A stretch of 37,963 nucleotides of DNA from contig JAHISP010000047.1 of assembly GCA_018818165.1 (NCBI GenBank), positions 1-37,963 on the forward strand. Reading direction: 5' to 3'. Shown here piece after piece: positions 17,643 to 25,048 of this stretch; the stretch's first letter is position 1; each line of letters starts with the position of its first letter. The notes below the pieces were generated by a model that saw only the letters and a list, made by a program, of their open reading frames with translations, was not told where the DNA came from and ran no database searches. Made by a program: the position numbers and the translations under genes. The DNA comes from Bacteroidota bacterium (lineage in GTDB: Bacteria; Bacteroidota; Ignavibacteria; Ignavibacteriales; Melioribacteraceae).

Positions 17643-19117
17643 AATGGATAGACGTTCAAAATAATCAATCGTTCGATATAGAATCAATTGTCTATTTAAG
17701 AAAAGATGATTTTAGCAACACGGTTTCTGAGTTGCTTCAAACTGGAAGCAGAATGATTGCACTCACACCAATAGATAAAAATATTCCACAAAAAATAATT
17801 GCAGTTCTTTCTGATTCTGCTTCATCTACAATTCATATTGTTGGTGGCGATTTTAGCGATGGCAAATTTGAATTTGAAAGCTGGGCAAATAAATTTCCAC
17901 AAACTAATTATTTTGAGTGCGAGCTTTCCGAAAATTATAGTTATTTACCGGTCAATCATCCTTGGCTAAGACCAGTAAGAAAACAATCTGTAATATTAAA
18001 AAATAAACCATATCAGTTTTTTAAATTGGAAGGCGAAGAAGTTCACGAAGTTGCTGTTGGTCCCATTCATGCTGGAGTTATAGAGCCTGGGCATTTCAGA
18101 TTTCAATGCCACGGCGAGCTTATTTATAATCTTGAAATTATTTTAGGCTATCAACATAGGGCTGTGGAAAAGCTTTTTCTGAATGCCAATCAAAATCAAC
18201 GAATAATTTTAGCCGAATCAATTGCTGGCGACACAACAATTGGGCATACATTTGCTCACTGTAGTGCATTAGAAAGTTTAGCACAGACACAAATAAGTTT
18301 GCGTGCAGATGTAATTAGAACAATTGCGGCTGAAATTGAAAGAGTTGCAATGCACCTCTCCGGATTAGGTGGTTTGTCAAATGACATTGGTTTTGCTTTA
18401 CCATCGGCATCTTATGGAAGATTGCGTACTCTTGCAATAAATAGTTTAGCAGCAATTTGTGGATCAAGATTTGGACGAGGTTTATTTGCCTATGGTGGTG
18501 TGCAGTTTGATTTTACTGACGAAATTATCAAAATGGTGATAAATAATCTTAAGACAGTTCAGAATGATGTTCAAAAGATTAATGAATATTTATTTTCTTC
18601 TGTTGGAGCTTTATCAAGATTTGAGGAAACCGGCATTATAAATAATGAGCTTGCTAATAGTATTGGATTGGTAGGACTTGCAGCACGTTCTTCAGGAATT
18701 GAAGATGATATTAGAATTAATTTCCCGTACAGCGCATATCGATATAACCCCATTTCAATGATAAACTTATCAACGGGAGATGTTTTTGCGAGAGCCCGTG
18801 CTCGTGCAATGGAAATCGATGAAGCATTTCGATTTGTTTTTGAACAGATTGAAAATCTGCCTCAAGGAAAAATAAAAACTGAAATGGGAAATTTAAATGC
18901 AAATTCTGGTGTAATTTCAATTGTTGAAGGCTGGCGTGGTGAAATTGTTCATATTGCATCCACAGATAATAGTGGAAATTTAACGCAGTATAAAATTAAA
19001 GACCCTTCTTTTAACAACTGGTATGGTCTAAGTTTAACAATGCGAAACACAGCAATCTCTGATTTTCCATTATGCAACAAAAGTTTCGATTTATCATATT
19101 CAGGTCATGATTTATGA
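17639..19117 (+). CDS. HyfG-like (NuoCD-fused) large subunit lacking nickel ligands
   Basis: The 492 residues fuse a NuoC-like domain (about 1-115, ending NHPWLRPVRK) to a NuoD/hydrogenase large-subunit domain (about 135-492; VGPIHAGVIEPGHFRF). In true group 4 [NiFe] hydrogenases two motifs, RxCGICxxxH and DPCxxCxxR/H, bind the Ni-Fe centre. Here the first position reads ESIAGDTTIGHTFAHC (193-208) with no CxxC. The second (474-490) reads SDFPLCNKSFDLSYSGH, with one Cys and no CxxC. A NiFe site is therefore not possible, and the protein fits the Ehr class, between hydrogenases and complex I. The reaction is unknown; a quinone or other small redox partner is plausible. The gene overlaps its neighbour by ATGA at 17639. 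Confidence 0.9.
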   Translation: MKWIDVQNNQSFDIESIVYLRKDDFSNTVSELLQTGSRMIALTPIDKNIPQKIIAVLSDSASSTIHIVGGDFSDGKFEFESWANKFPQTNYFECELSENYSYLPVNHPWLRPVRKQSVILKNKPYQFFKLEGEEVHEVAVGPIHAGVIEPGHFRFQCHGELIYNLEIILGYQHRAVEKLFLNANQNQRIILAESIAGDTTIGHTFAHCSALESLAQTQISLRADVIRTIAAEIERVAMHLSGLGGLSNDIGFALPSASYGRLRTLAINSLAAICGSRFGRGLFAYGGVQFDFTDEIIKMVINNLKTVQNDVQKINEYLFSSVGALSRFEETGIINNELANSIGLVGLAARSSGIEDDIRINFPYSAYRYNPISMINLSTGDVFARARARAMEIDEAFRFVFEQIENLPQGKIKTEMGNLNANSGVISIVEGWRGEIVHIASTDNSGNLTQYKIKDPSFNNWYGLSLTMRNTAISDFPLCNKSFDLSYSGHDL

Positions 19118-19290
19118 AGATACTCCCAAAACAATATTTTTATGACTGTCTTTGCGATCCCGATTTATCGGGAGAAGCAAACTTTAAAATTTGGCTTGTA
19201 ATCGAAAGATTGCTTCGCCAAAAAACAGCTCGCAATGACAAGATTGGAGTCGACTTATTTGTAATTATGAACCAAAAGAAGATTTTTTAA
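19114..19290 (+). other. 58-codon frame after the large subunit, mostly repeat sequence
   Basis: An ATG overlapping the large-subunit stop (ATGA) opens a 58-residue frame beginning MKILPKQYFYD. Most of it (19144-19240) is an interspersed inverted repeat, so the product is probably meaningless. The start and overlap look like the natural, coupled start of the next subunit gene, now separated from its body by the repeat. It may still be translated and help ribosomes reach the next start. Confidence 0.4.
19144..19240. repeat. MITE-like interspersed inverted repeat (copy 1)
   Basis: The left part has CTTTGCGATCCCGATTTATC then GGGAGAAGCAA. The right part has AGATTGCTTCGCC then CTCGCAATGACA. Read in opposite directions these share TTGCGA...GAAGCAA, so the ends form an inverted repeat, and CCCGATTTATCGGG is itself a small hairpin. 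The core AGATTGCTTC...CGCAATGAC recurs in the repeat at 29804-29932. Sequences of this type are, from memory, common between genes in Bacteroidetes-group genomes. Confidence 0.7.
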
Positions 19291-19327
19291 ATGAAATTAT
19301 TTAAAATTTATAAGCCAAAAGACGATA

Positions 19328-20077
19328 ATGAATGATGCAATAAAAATAAGAATTCTTCAAGGTGATCCAATAATTCACGATGTTAAAACCGCAGTTGGGT
19401 TACCGCTTTTTAGAGGTCTGCCAACAATCAATGATAAACCATGCCTTGATGGTTGCAATAAATGCACGGAAGTATGCCCAACTAATGCAATTAAATTAAA
19501 TCCAGTTAAAATTGATATGGGAATGTGTGTGTTTTGTCCAGAATGTGAAGCTGCTTGTCCAGAAAAGATAATTCACTTTACAAATAACTTTCATACTGTA
19601 ACAGATAGTAAAGAAAAGTTGGTTGTTACAAAAGAAACCCAAAATGTCACTCCAGAAATAGCCTCTAAAAAAATTAGAAAATATTTTGGAAAATCACTAA
19701 AGCTGCGACAAATATCCGCTGGTGGCTGCAACGGTTGCGAGCTTGAACTAAATGCGTTAAGTAATGTAAATTTTGATTTGGGCAGATATGGAATTGAATT
19801 TGTTGCATCACCTCGCCATGCGGATGGAGTTGTTGTTACTGGACCAATTACGCAAAATATGGCTAAAGCTTTGGAGATTGCATATGAAGCAGTTCCAAAT
19901 CCCAAAATAATTATCTTGTTTGGAGCTTGTGCAATTTCTGGTGGAATTTTTCAAAATTCAGATAAAATTGAAAGAAAGTTTATTGAAGAAAACAAAATTG
20001 ACCTCTTTATTCCAGGCTGCCCTCCGCATCCACTTACATTTATGAATGGATTGTTAGATTGGCTGGATAAGAATTAA
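19328..20077 (+). CDS. Ferredoxin–NuoB/HyfI-like small subunit fusion
   Basis: The 249 residues begin with two 4Fe-4S motifs (C39, C43, C46, C50 and C67, C70, C73, C77), equivalent to HyfH/HycF/NuoI. A NuoB/HyfI small-subunit domain follows with four cluster ligands: GGCNGCELE (C134, C137), GAC (C201) and GCPPHP (C231). Electrons can thus pass to an N2-like cluster next to the large subunit. In Hyf and complex I these are separate proteins. The start is uncertain: the ATG at 19328 has no clear ribosome site, while ATG 19291, with AAGAAG upstream, opens a 14-codon frame ending at 19335 whose product resembles a natural leader. A one-base frameshift or repeat insertion may have altered the original start. 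It ends 10 nt from the convergent gene. Confidence 0.88.
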   Translation: MNDAIKIRILQGDPIIHDVKTAVGLPLFRGLPTINDKPCLDGCNKCTEVCPTNAIKLNPVKIDMGMCVFCPECEAACPEKIIHFTNNFHTVTDSKEKLVVTKETQNVTPEIASKKIRKYFGKSLKLRQISAGGCNGCELELNALSNVNFDLGRYGIEFVASPRHADGVVVTGPITQNMAKALEIAYEAVPNPKIIILFGACAISGGIFQNSDKIERKFIEENKIDLFIPGCPPHPLTFMNGLLDWLDKN

Positions 20078-20087
20078 AATCTACAAT

Positions 20088-20792
20088 TTATTTCATCATC
20101 ATTTTTTCATGGGGTACTAACATTTTTTCTGGTGGACTAATAAACGGAATTCCGAGACTTAATCCACGAAGAATAAAAATTAGCGCCAATATAATTGCAA
20201 AAACTGGAATTAGCTTGTTGATACCTTGTTTAAGTTTAGCACTAAAAAATTTACCAACTAATGAAGTAGCAAACATAATTGGAGTTGTGCCTAATCCAAA
20301 AAGTGCCATATAAAGAGCACCAGAAACTGCTCCACCAGTTGTAATTGCTCCAGCGAGAGCAACATAAACAAATCCACAAGGAAGTAATCCGTTAATCATT
20401 CCAAAAACAAATAACGACAAAGGTGAACCAGATTTTGTGAGCTTTGTAAAACCATTTTTTACAAAATTATTAGCAATTATATAAGGTTTAGTATAGGTCA
20501 ATTTTCCATGAAATTTAGAGGGGGTTAAATAATACAAAAGTATTGAAACACCCAAAAGAATTGAAGCCCATTTTTGCATTCCAGCAAGATGAATTCCTTT
20601 ACCAAATAGTCCAAAAATTGCTCCAAAAACAGCATAAGTAATACTTCTTCCTATGTTATAAAGCAGCCGACCAACTACAATTTGAAAGTTTGAGGCATTT
20701 CCAAAAGGAAGTGCGAGTGCAATAGGTCCGCACATTCCAACACAATGAAAACTGCCTAAAAACCCGATAATAAATCCTGTCCAAATTTCCAT
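20088..20792 (-). CDS. TauE/DsbD_2-like membrane protein of the cbb3 cluster
   Basis: The 234-residue protein has about six membrane segments and Cys motifs GSFHCVGMCGP near the N-terminus and GLLPCGFVY in the middle, as in the sulfite exporter TauE/UreH-like (PF13386) relatives of DsbD and CcdA. Proteins of this family are regularly encoded with ccoG-ccoH-ccoI in cbb3 loci and are thought to serve copper handling or thiol redox during oxidase assembly. It overlaps the FixH gene by one base (TAATG), which supports co-translation. The exact substrate is unknown. Confidence 0.82.
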   Translation of the reverse strand: MEIWTGFIIGFLGSFHCVGMCGPIALALPFGNASNFQIVVGRLLYNIGRSITYAVFGAIFGLFGKGIHLAGMQKWASILLGVSILLYYLTPSKFHGKLTYTKPYIIANNFVKNGFTKLTKSGSPLSLFVFGMINGLLPCGFVYVALAGAITTGGAVSGALYMALFGLGTTPIMFATSLVGKFFSAKLKQGINKLIPVFAIILALIFILRGLSLGIPFISPPEKMLVPHEKMMMK

Positions 20793-21241
20793 TAAGGCAC
20801 CATAATTAATTTTTCGTTATAATATTCAATTCCCTCAACTTGCCAATTTACTTTAGCTTTCCACAAACCAGATGACAATTGGCTCGTTACAAAAAGCATT
20901 TTATTTTCATTATTTAACATTATTGGTTGGTTTTTGTCAAGTAAATCATCCGAAGGTTTATAAAAAGTTATAATTCCACTAATTTTATCCGATTGGAATA
21001 TAGTGGGAAAATCAAATTCTATAAAATCCTTGTCAATTATAATGTTAAGAGATTGGCTGAGTTCGTTTGTCCTATTAACTTTTTCAATCTGTGACTGATA
21101 TTTTATTTCAGCACTATAATAATCTTGTTCCACCAAATCGTAGTCAACATAAAAATGAATTATTAAAACCTGCACAATTGTAAATATTAAAAAAAATACA
21201 ATTACAATTGTGATTCCAGTTCCCCAACTAATTTTTTTCAT
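20792..21241 (-). CDS. ccoH: FixH/CcoH cbb3 oxidase assembly protein
   Basis: The 149-residue protein has one N-terminal membrane helix (about 8-30) followed by DYDLVEQDYYSAEIKYQSQIEK, a FixH family signature, and a periplasmic beta-rich domain ending in a WKAKVNW...GIEYYNEK stretch. FixH/CcoH is needed for stable assembly of cbb3 oxidase. It lies between ccoG and the TauE-like gene, the common cluster order. Confidence 0.88.
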   Translation of the reverse strand: MKKISWGTGITIVIVFFLIFTIVQVLIIHFYVDYDLVEQDYYSAEIKYQSQIEKVNRTNELSQSLNIIIDKDFIEFDFPTIFQSDKISGIITFYKPSDDLLDKNQPIMLNNENKMLFVTSQLSSGLWKAKVNWQVEGIEYYNEKLIMVP

Positions 21242-21284
21242 ATATAATTTAAACCAATTCTATTATTGAAAAATGTTAATGTTT

Positions 21285-22754
21285 TTAGTGTTCTTCTTTT
21301 TCTTCATGTTTTTCTTTTTCTTCGTGTTCTTCTTTGTTGTGCTTATTTTTTCTAAATGTTTCAATCTTTCCTAAAAAACTGCTTTTAATTCTATCAATTA
21401 CTTTATTGTCAGATTTAACAACTATTGTAATTGGTGTATTTAATTGTGTAATTTCTGATTCTTTTATTACAACTAAAAATTTAGCTTCAATAATTCCTTG
21501 CGGTTTAGCAATCATATCGCTTCCAACTATTTTAATACTTCCATGGCTGTCTTCCAATTCAAGCACGGCTGGAATTTCTTTAAATGTTTTATTAGTAAGA
21601 ACAAAATCGTATAAATTGCTAATATGTAAACTATCGTATTGTTGATACATCATTCCAGGAGTTCTAAGTATTGATAATTCAAAATCATCTCTTGCAGAAA
21701 GCATAAATCCAAGAATAGTAAATAATATAACCAAAACAACAGTATAACCAATTGACCGAGGAGTTAATAAAGATCTAATTCCTTTTTCAATTTCGTTTAG
21801 TGAGGCATATCTAATTAATCCGCGTGGTTTATTTACTTTATCCATTACAGAATCGCAAGCGTCAATACATGCTGTGCAGTTTACACATTCTAATTGGGTT
21901 CCGTTGCGGATATCAATTCCTGTTGGACAAACATTAACGCATGCTTTACAATCAACACAATCGCCAAGATTTGCGGTTTTATCTTTTGAAACTCCGCGAG
22001 GTTCACCACGAACATGGTCATAAGAAATTACAACTGAGTTTTCATCAAGCATAACGCCTTGCAAACGTCCATAAGGACAAACCATTAAACAAGCTTGTTC
22101 ACGGAAAAAAGCAAATACAAAGTAGAACACTCCAGAAAAAATTATCATTGCAATAAAACCAGTTAAATGGTCAGAAACTGGGCTTTGCATTATATGAAAC
22201 AGTTGCTCAGTGCCAATAATATAGGATAAAAAAGTATTTGCGGTAATAACTGAAATAACAAAAAAGATAGCATGTTTTAAACCTTTCTTGAAAACTTTTT
22301 CACCATTCCACTCCATTTTCGCAAGTGCTTTTTGTTTGTTGTTATCGCCTTCAATCCAATATTCAATTCTACGATAAACCATTTCCATAAAAACAGTTTG
22401 CGGACAAATCCACCCACAAAATATTCTTCCATAAACCACTGTAAAAAGAAATATTGAGATTATGATAAGAATCATTGTGATAACAAATAAATGAAAATCG
22501 TGCGGTCCAAAAGGAACACCAAAAAGAATTAACTTTCTTTCTAAAATGTTCAAAAGAATTAAAGGGTTTCCGTTTACCCTTACAAACGGAAGTCCGTATA
22601 AAAGAACTAAAAGAACAACCGAAAGGATAGTTCTTGCATTATAAAATTTTCCACTTGGCTTTTTAGGAAATATCCAAATACGGTCACCCTTTTGAGTGAC
22701 TGTTGCAATAGAATCTCGAAAAGATTCTTTGTCGCTATTTTCATCGTTATTCAA
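21285..22754 (-). CDS. ccoG: CcoG/FixG (RdxA) iron-sulfur membrane protein
   Basis: The 489-residue protein has about five membrane segments, the membrane motif GRIFCGWICPQTVFMEMVYR, and two 4Fe-4S ferredoxin motifs (CVDCKACVNVCP and CVNCTACIDAC). A C-terminal periplasmic Ig-like domain (FixG_C) follows. CcoG acts in cbb3 oxidase maturation, probably in copper reduction. The start is a TTG at 22754: it has AGGAG six bases upstream, and no in-frame ATG precedes the conserved region. The last 21 residues or so consist almost only of His, Glu and Lys, which is not part of the family core and could bind metal. Confidence 0.92.
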   Translation of the reverse strand: MNNDENSDKESFRDSIATVTQKGDRIWIFPKKPSGKFYNARTILSVVLLVLLYGLPFVRVNGNPLILLNILERKLILFGVPFGPHDFHLFVITMILIIISIFLFTVVYGRIFCGWICPQTVFMEMVYRRIEYWIEGDNNKQKALAKMEWNGEKVFKKGLKHAIFFVISVITANTFLSYIIGTEQLFHIMQSPVSDHLTGFIAMIIFSGVFYFVFAFFREQACLMVCPYGRLQGVMLDENSVVISYDHVRGEPRGVSKDKTANLGDCVDCKACVNVCPTGIDIRNGTQLECVNCTACIDACDSVMDKVNKPRGLIRYASLNEIEKGIRSLLTPRSIGYTVVLVILFTILGFMLSARDDFELSILRTPGMMYQQYDSLHISNLYDFVLTNKTFKEIPAVLELEDSHGSIKIVGSDMIAKPQGIIEAKFLVVIKESEITQLNTPITIVVKSDNKVIDRIKSSFLGKIETFRKNKHNKEEHEEKEKHEEKEEH

Positions 22755-22907
22755 GCATCGCTCCTAACTAAAATAAGATTCATTACTCAATATTGGGTCT
22801 TAAATTAAACTATTTATTTAATAAGGACAATATAACCATTTTAAATTTATTTTTATTTTCAAAAATAATATTGAATTGGGAATGGTAAGAATTAATTGTT
22901 TTTTTAA

Positions 22908-22946
22908 TAAACAGTAATAATTAAAGCAAATAATTATTACTGTTTA
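22908..22946. terminator. Strong hairpin between NiSOD gene and ccoG
   Basis: Sixteen perfect base pairs (arm AAACAGTAATAATTA and its complement) surround a 7-base loop, about 75 bp after the stop of the superoxide dismutase gene. The stem is AT-rich and no U-run follows on the minus strand, so it could be a weak terminator or a 3'-end protecting structure. It may separate the dismutase transcript from ccoGH. Confidence 0.5.
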
Positions 22947-23018
22947 ATCCTATCAAAGATACTTTTTTAGTATAGCCGCATTTAATGACTTTTGTTTGCA
23001 ATTGAAGCAGCATAGAAA

Positions 23019-23582
23019 TTAATGCTTATGTTCGCCAAAATAGATAAGAACAAATTCAGCAACACTTTTTTTCAAATTTTCAATAACCGAAAGATCTGTA
23101 CTCTGTTTTGCCTTCATTGAATAAACTGCAATTGCATGAAGCGAGGATAGTTGTTTAATATACTTGCTGTATTTTCCCTTGTCAGAGGAGTCGGTTATTT
23201 GAACTCTTTGGTGTAAAAAATATTGGCTAACAATTTCTTGAATTTTATTGGCATGTTCTTCCTTATTTGTAACCCATCTAACAATTTGGTTATAGTTTGG
23301 ATTGGTTTGTTTTGATAATTCATTTATCATATTCATTGATTTTTCAATTGTAGTAATATGCTCGTTTATTAATGAAATCCTCAATGAATCTTCATAAATT
23401 CCACAAGGAATTTCGCAATGAGCATAACTGTTTTGATAAATAAACAAAATGCTTACAAAGAAAGCCAATGCTATATATGAAATTTTGTGTCTAATCTGTT
23501 TAAGATTGTTTGTTTTTATGGGTTGCAACTCACAATTATAATCATTCTCTCGAGAATGAGTGTTTATGAATGCTCGTTTCAT
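23019..23582 (-). CDS. sodN: Nickel superoxide dismutase with N-terminal export signal
   Basis: The 187-residue protein contains the nickel-hook motif H55-C56-E-I-P-C60-G-I-Y63 (NiSOD HCxxPCGxY) and then a helical domain (HITTIEKSM..., NKEEHANKIQEIVSQYF) as in NiSOD, which converts superoxide to oxygen and peroxide. The mature enzyme must begin at that His, because its free amino group binds Ni. Here His55 follows a hydrophobic segment (about 35-51) ending NSYA, a good signal-peptidase site, so cleavage during export would create the active N-terminus. Many NiSODs instead have a short propeptide removed by SodX; no sodX is in the window. The ATG at 23582 has AAAGG at good spacing. The mature part would be 133 residues (typical about 117). 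It lies inside the cbb3 region, suggesting envelope protection of respiration. Confidence 0.85.
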   Translation of the reverse strand: MKRAFINTHSRENDYNCELQPIKTNNLKQIRHKISYIALAFFVSILFIYQNSYAHCEIPCGIYEDSLRISLINEHITTIEKSMNMINELSKQTNPNYNQIVRWVTNKEEHANKIQEIVSQYFLHQRVQITDSSDKGKYSKYIKQLSSLHAIAVYSMKAKQSTDLSVIENLKKSVAEFVLIYFGEHKH

Positions 23583-23800
23583 AATATTACCTTTCGTTTT
23601 ATTTATAATAAGTCTGTTTAGCTTATTATTTTATTTAGTTAGTTGTAAAAATTAAAATTTTTAGAATACGAGTTATATAGAATATAGATGCAGATTTCTT
23701 TTTTAGAATATTACAATATTTTACTTAATTTTATACATCTCCTAAAAATCACCAAAACCGTATTTGAGTTTATTTGACAACTATAAGAGAAGGTTTTTCA

Positions 23801-23835
23801 AAAAAAGATGCGGATAAGTATTTTACTTATCCGCA
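23801..23835 (-). terminator. Intrinsic terminator of the ccoI-S-NO-Q-P operon
   Basis: On the minus strand TGCGGATAAGTA and its exact 12-bp complement form a stem with a 3-base loop, followed by TCTTTTTTT. It lies about 130 bp after the ccoP stop. The rest of the 23583-23966 gap is AT-rich and should also hold the dismutase promoter; no other element was recognised there. Confidence 0.88.
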
Positions 23836-23966
23836 ACTAATTTATCCTTTATTAGAAATTGCTCTGCAAATGAGCAAAATTAGTCATGAGTTAAGTTTTG
23901 GCTAACCATTGGCACAATGCGCTTTGCCAACTATTTGTCTATTTGCGCTAAATAGAAATCTACTCC

Positions 23967-24851
23967 TTATAATTTTGCTTGTGAAACTTTTCCACCACCA
24001 TTATCGCTAGTTGCGGTATTAGTATTTTCTTGAGAAGAATCCCATTTTTCACCTTCTGGAGCTTTTGGATTTGGTGGATTTGTTCCATAAAGGCTAATGA
24101 TAAAACTACCAACTTCTTGAATTTGGTTAGGACTTAATTGTGATTTCCAGCTAATCATTCCTTTGGCAGTAACACCATCAGAAATAGTGCGGAATATGTT
24201 TTTAATTCCACCTCCGTTAATCCAATAATCATCAGTTAAGTTTGGTCCAACTATTCCTTCGCCACCAGCTCCATGACAAGCCACGCAGTTTTTGGTAAAG
24301 ATATCTTTTCCTGAAACAAGTGAAATAGCGTCGGTTAAAACGGTTACGGTTTCTTCCGAAATTAAAGCACCACTTTTAGATAAAAGTTCTGCTTGCAATT
24401 GGGCAGCCTGAACTTCTTGTTGGTACTCGTTATATTGAACATTTCCATCACCAATTATGTGATAGTTTATCATGTAAAGAACACCAAAAACAATTGCCCC
24501 ATAAAAAAGTGCAGTCCACCATGGTGGAATTTTATTATCAAGTTCTCTAATACCATCAAAATCGTGATCAAGCATAATATCTTCTTCTTCTTGAATTGAA
24601 ACAGATTGTGTTAGAGAATGAATAAATTTGCTAAATGGTGTTATAATCTTTTCGCCTTTAACATCGTTACTTTCGGCATAGACAAGTACTAACCAAAAAA
24701 CAAACGCAATTAAAAAAGCAGTAATGGCAATTACAATTTTCAACACAGAACCGTAGCTTTCATTAGCGCCGGTTGCAGCAAAATTTGTTGTGCTGAAAAC
24801 AAGAAAAAACCATAAAATTGAGATAAAACTAAATTTCCTTTCATTTTTCAT
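23967..24851 (-). CDS. ccoP: cbb3 oxidase subunit III, CcoP (mono-haem)
   Basis: The roughly 294-residue protein has a signal-like N-terminus, a membrane helix, the CcoP/FixP N-terminal motif HDFDGIRELDNKIPPWW leading into a second helix, and then one cytochrome c domain. The single CVACH haem motif is at 189-193, with GPNL downstream and a Met in KGMISW as the likely sixth ligand. Classical proteobacterial CcoP has two haems; only one CxxCH is present here, as in several Bacteroidetes-group oxidases. The ATG at 24851 overlaps the end of ccoQ by 11 nt and is preferred to a TTG at 24866. It is the last gene before the terminator at 23801-23835. Confidence 0.9.
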   Translation of the reverse strand: MKNERKFSFISILWFFLVFSTTNFAATGANESYGSVLKIVIAITAFLIAFVFWLVLVYAESNDVKGEKIITPFSKFIHSLTQSVSIQEEEDIMLDHDFDGIRELDNKIPPWWTALFYGAIVFGVLYMINYHIIGDGNVQYNEYQQEVQAAQLQAELLSKSGALISEETVTVLTDAISLVSGKDIFTKNCVACHGAGGEGIVGPNLTDDYWINGGGIKNIFRTISDGVTAKGMISWKSQLSPNQIQEVGSFIISLYGTNPPNPKAPEGEKWDSSQENTNTATSDNGGGKVSQAKL

Positions 24852-25041
24852 TTTTACTCTCTTCAATTATTTTAACTTTATTATCATTTTCTAAAGGAAT
24901 GTTTGCATAGCTTTCCATGTATGATTTGTCTTTTTTTAATACCCAGATAATAACTCCAGCAAATATTAAAAAGAATAGAACCAAACTAATAACTGGAAAA
25001 ATCCAAACATTATCAATTGAGGCTAAATTTTGTGAAAACAT
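24841..25041 (-). CDS. ccoQ: cbb3 oxidase small subunit, CcoQ-like
   Basis: The 66-residue protein has one membrane helix (FPVISLVLFFLIFAGVIIWVL) followed by a short charged tail, the CcoQ/FixQ layout. It lies between ccoNO and ccoP. The ATG at 25041 has GTGAGG seven bases upstream and is only 7 nt after the ccoNO stop; a longer frame from 25116 overlaps ccoNO and is rejected. CcoQ is thought to stabilise the oxidase. Confidence 0.85.
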   Translation of the reverse strand: MFSQNLASIDNVWIFPVISLVLFFLIFAGVIIWVLKKDKSYMESYANIPLENDNKVKIIEESKNEK

Positions 25042-25048
25042 ATTAACC

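Noticed and set aside
19114-19290. A new 58-aa subunit of the Ehr-like complex
   Set aside because: Most of the frame is made of interspersed-repeat sequence, so a conserved subunit is unlikely.
17639-20077. Genuine energy-converting [NiFe] hydrogenase
   Set aside because: Both nickel-ligand CxxC motifs are missing in the large subunit, and no maturation genes are present in the window.
21334-21645. 103-aa plus-strand frame inside ccoG
   Set aside because: It lies antisense to the well-supported CcoG coding sequence and has no recognisable features.
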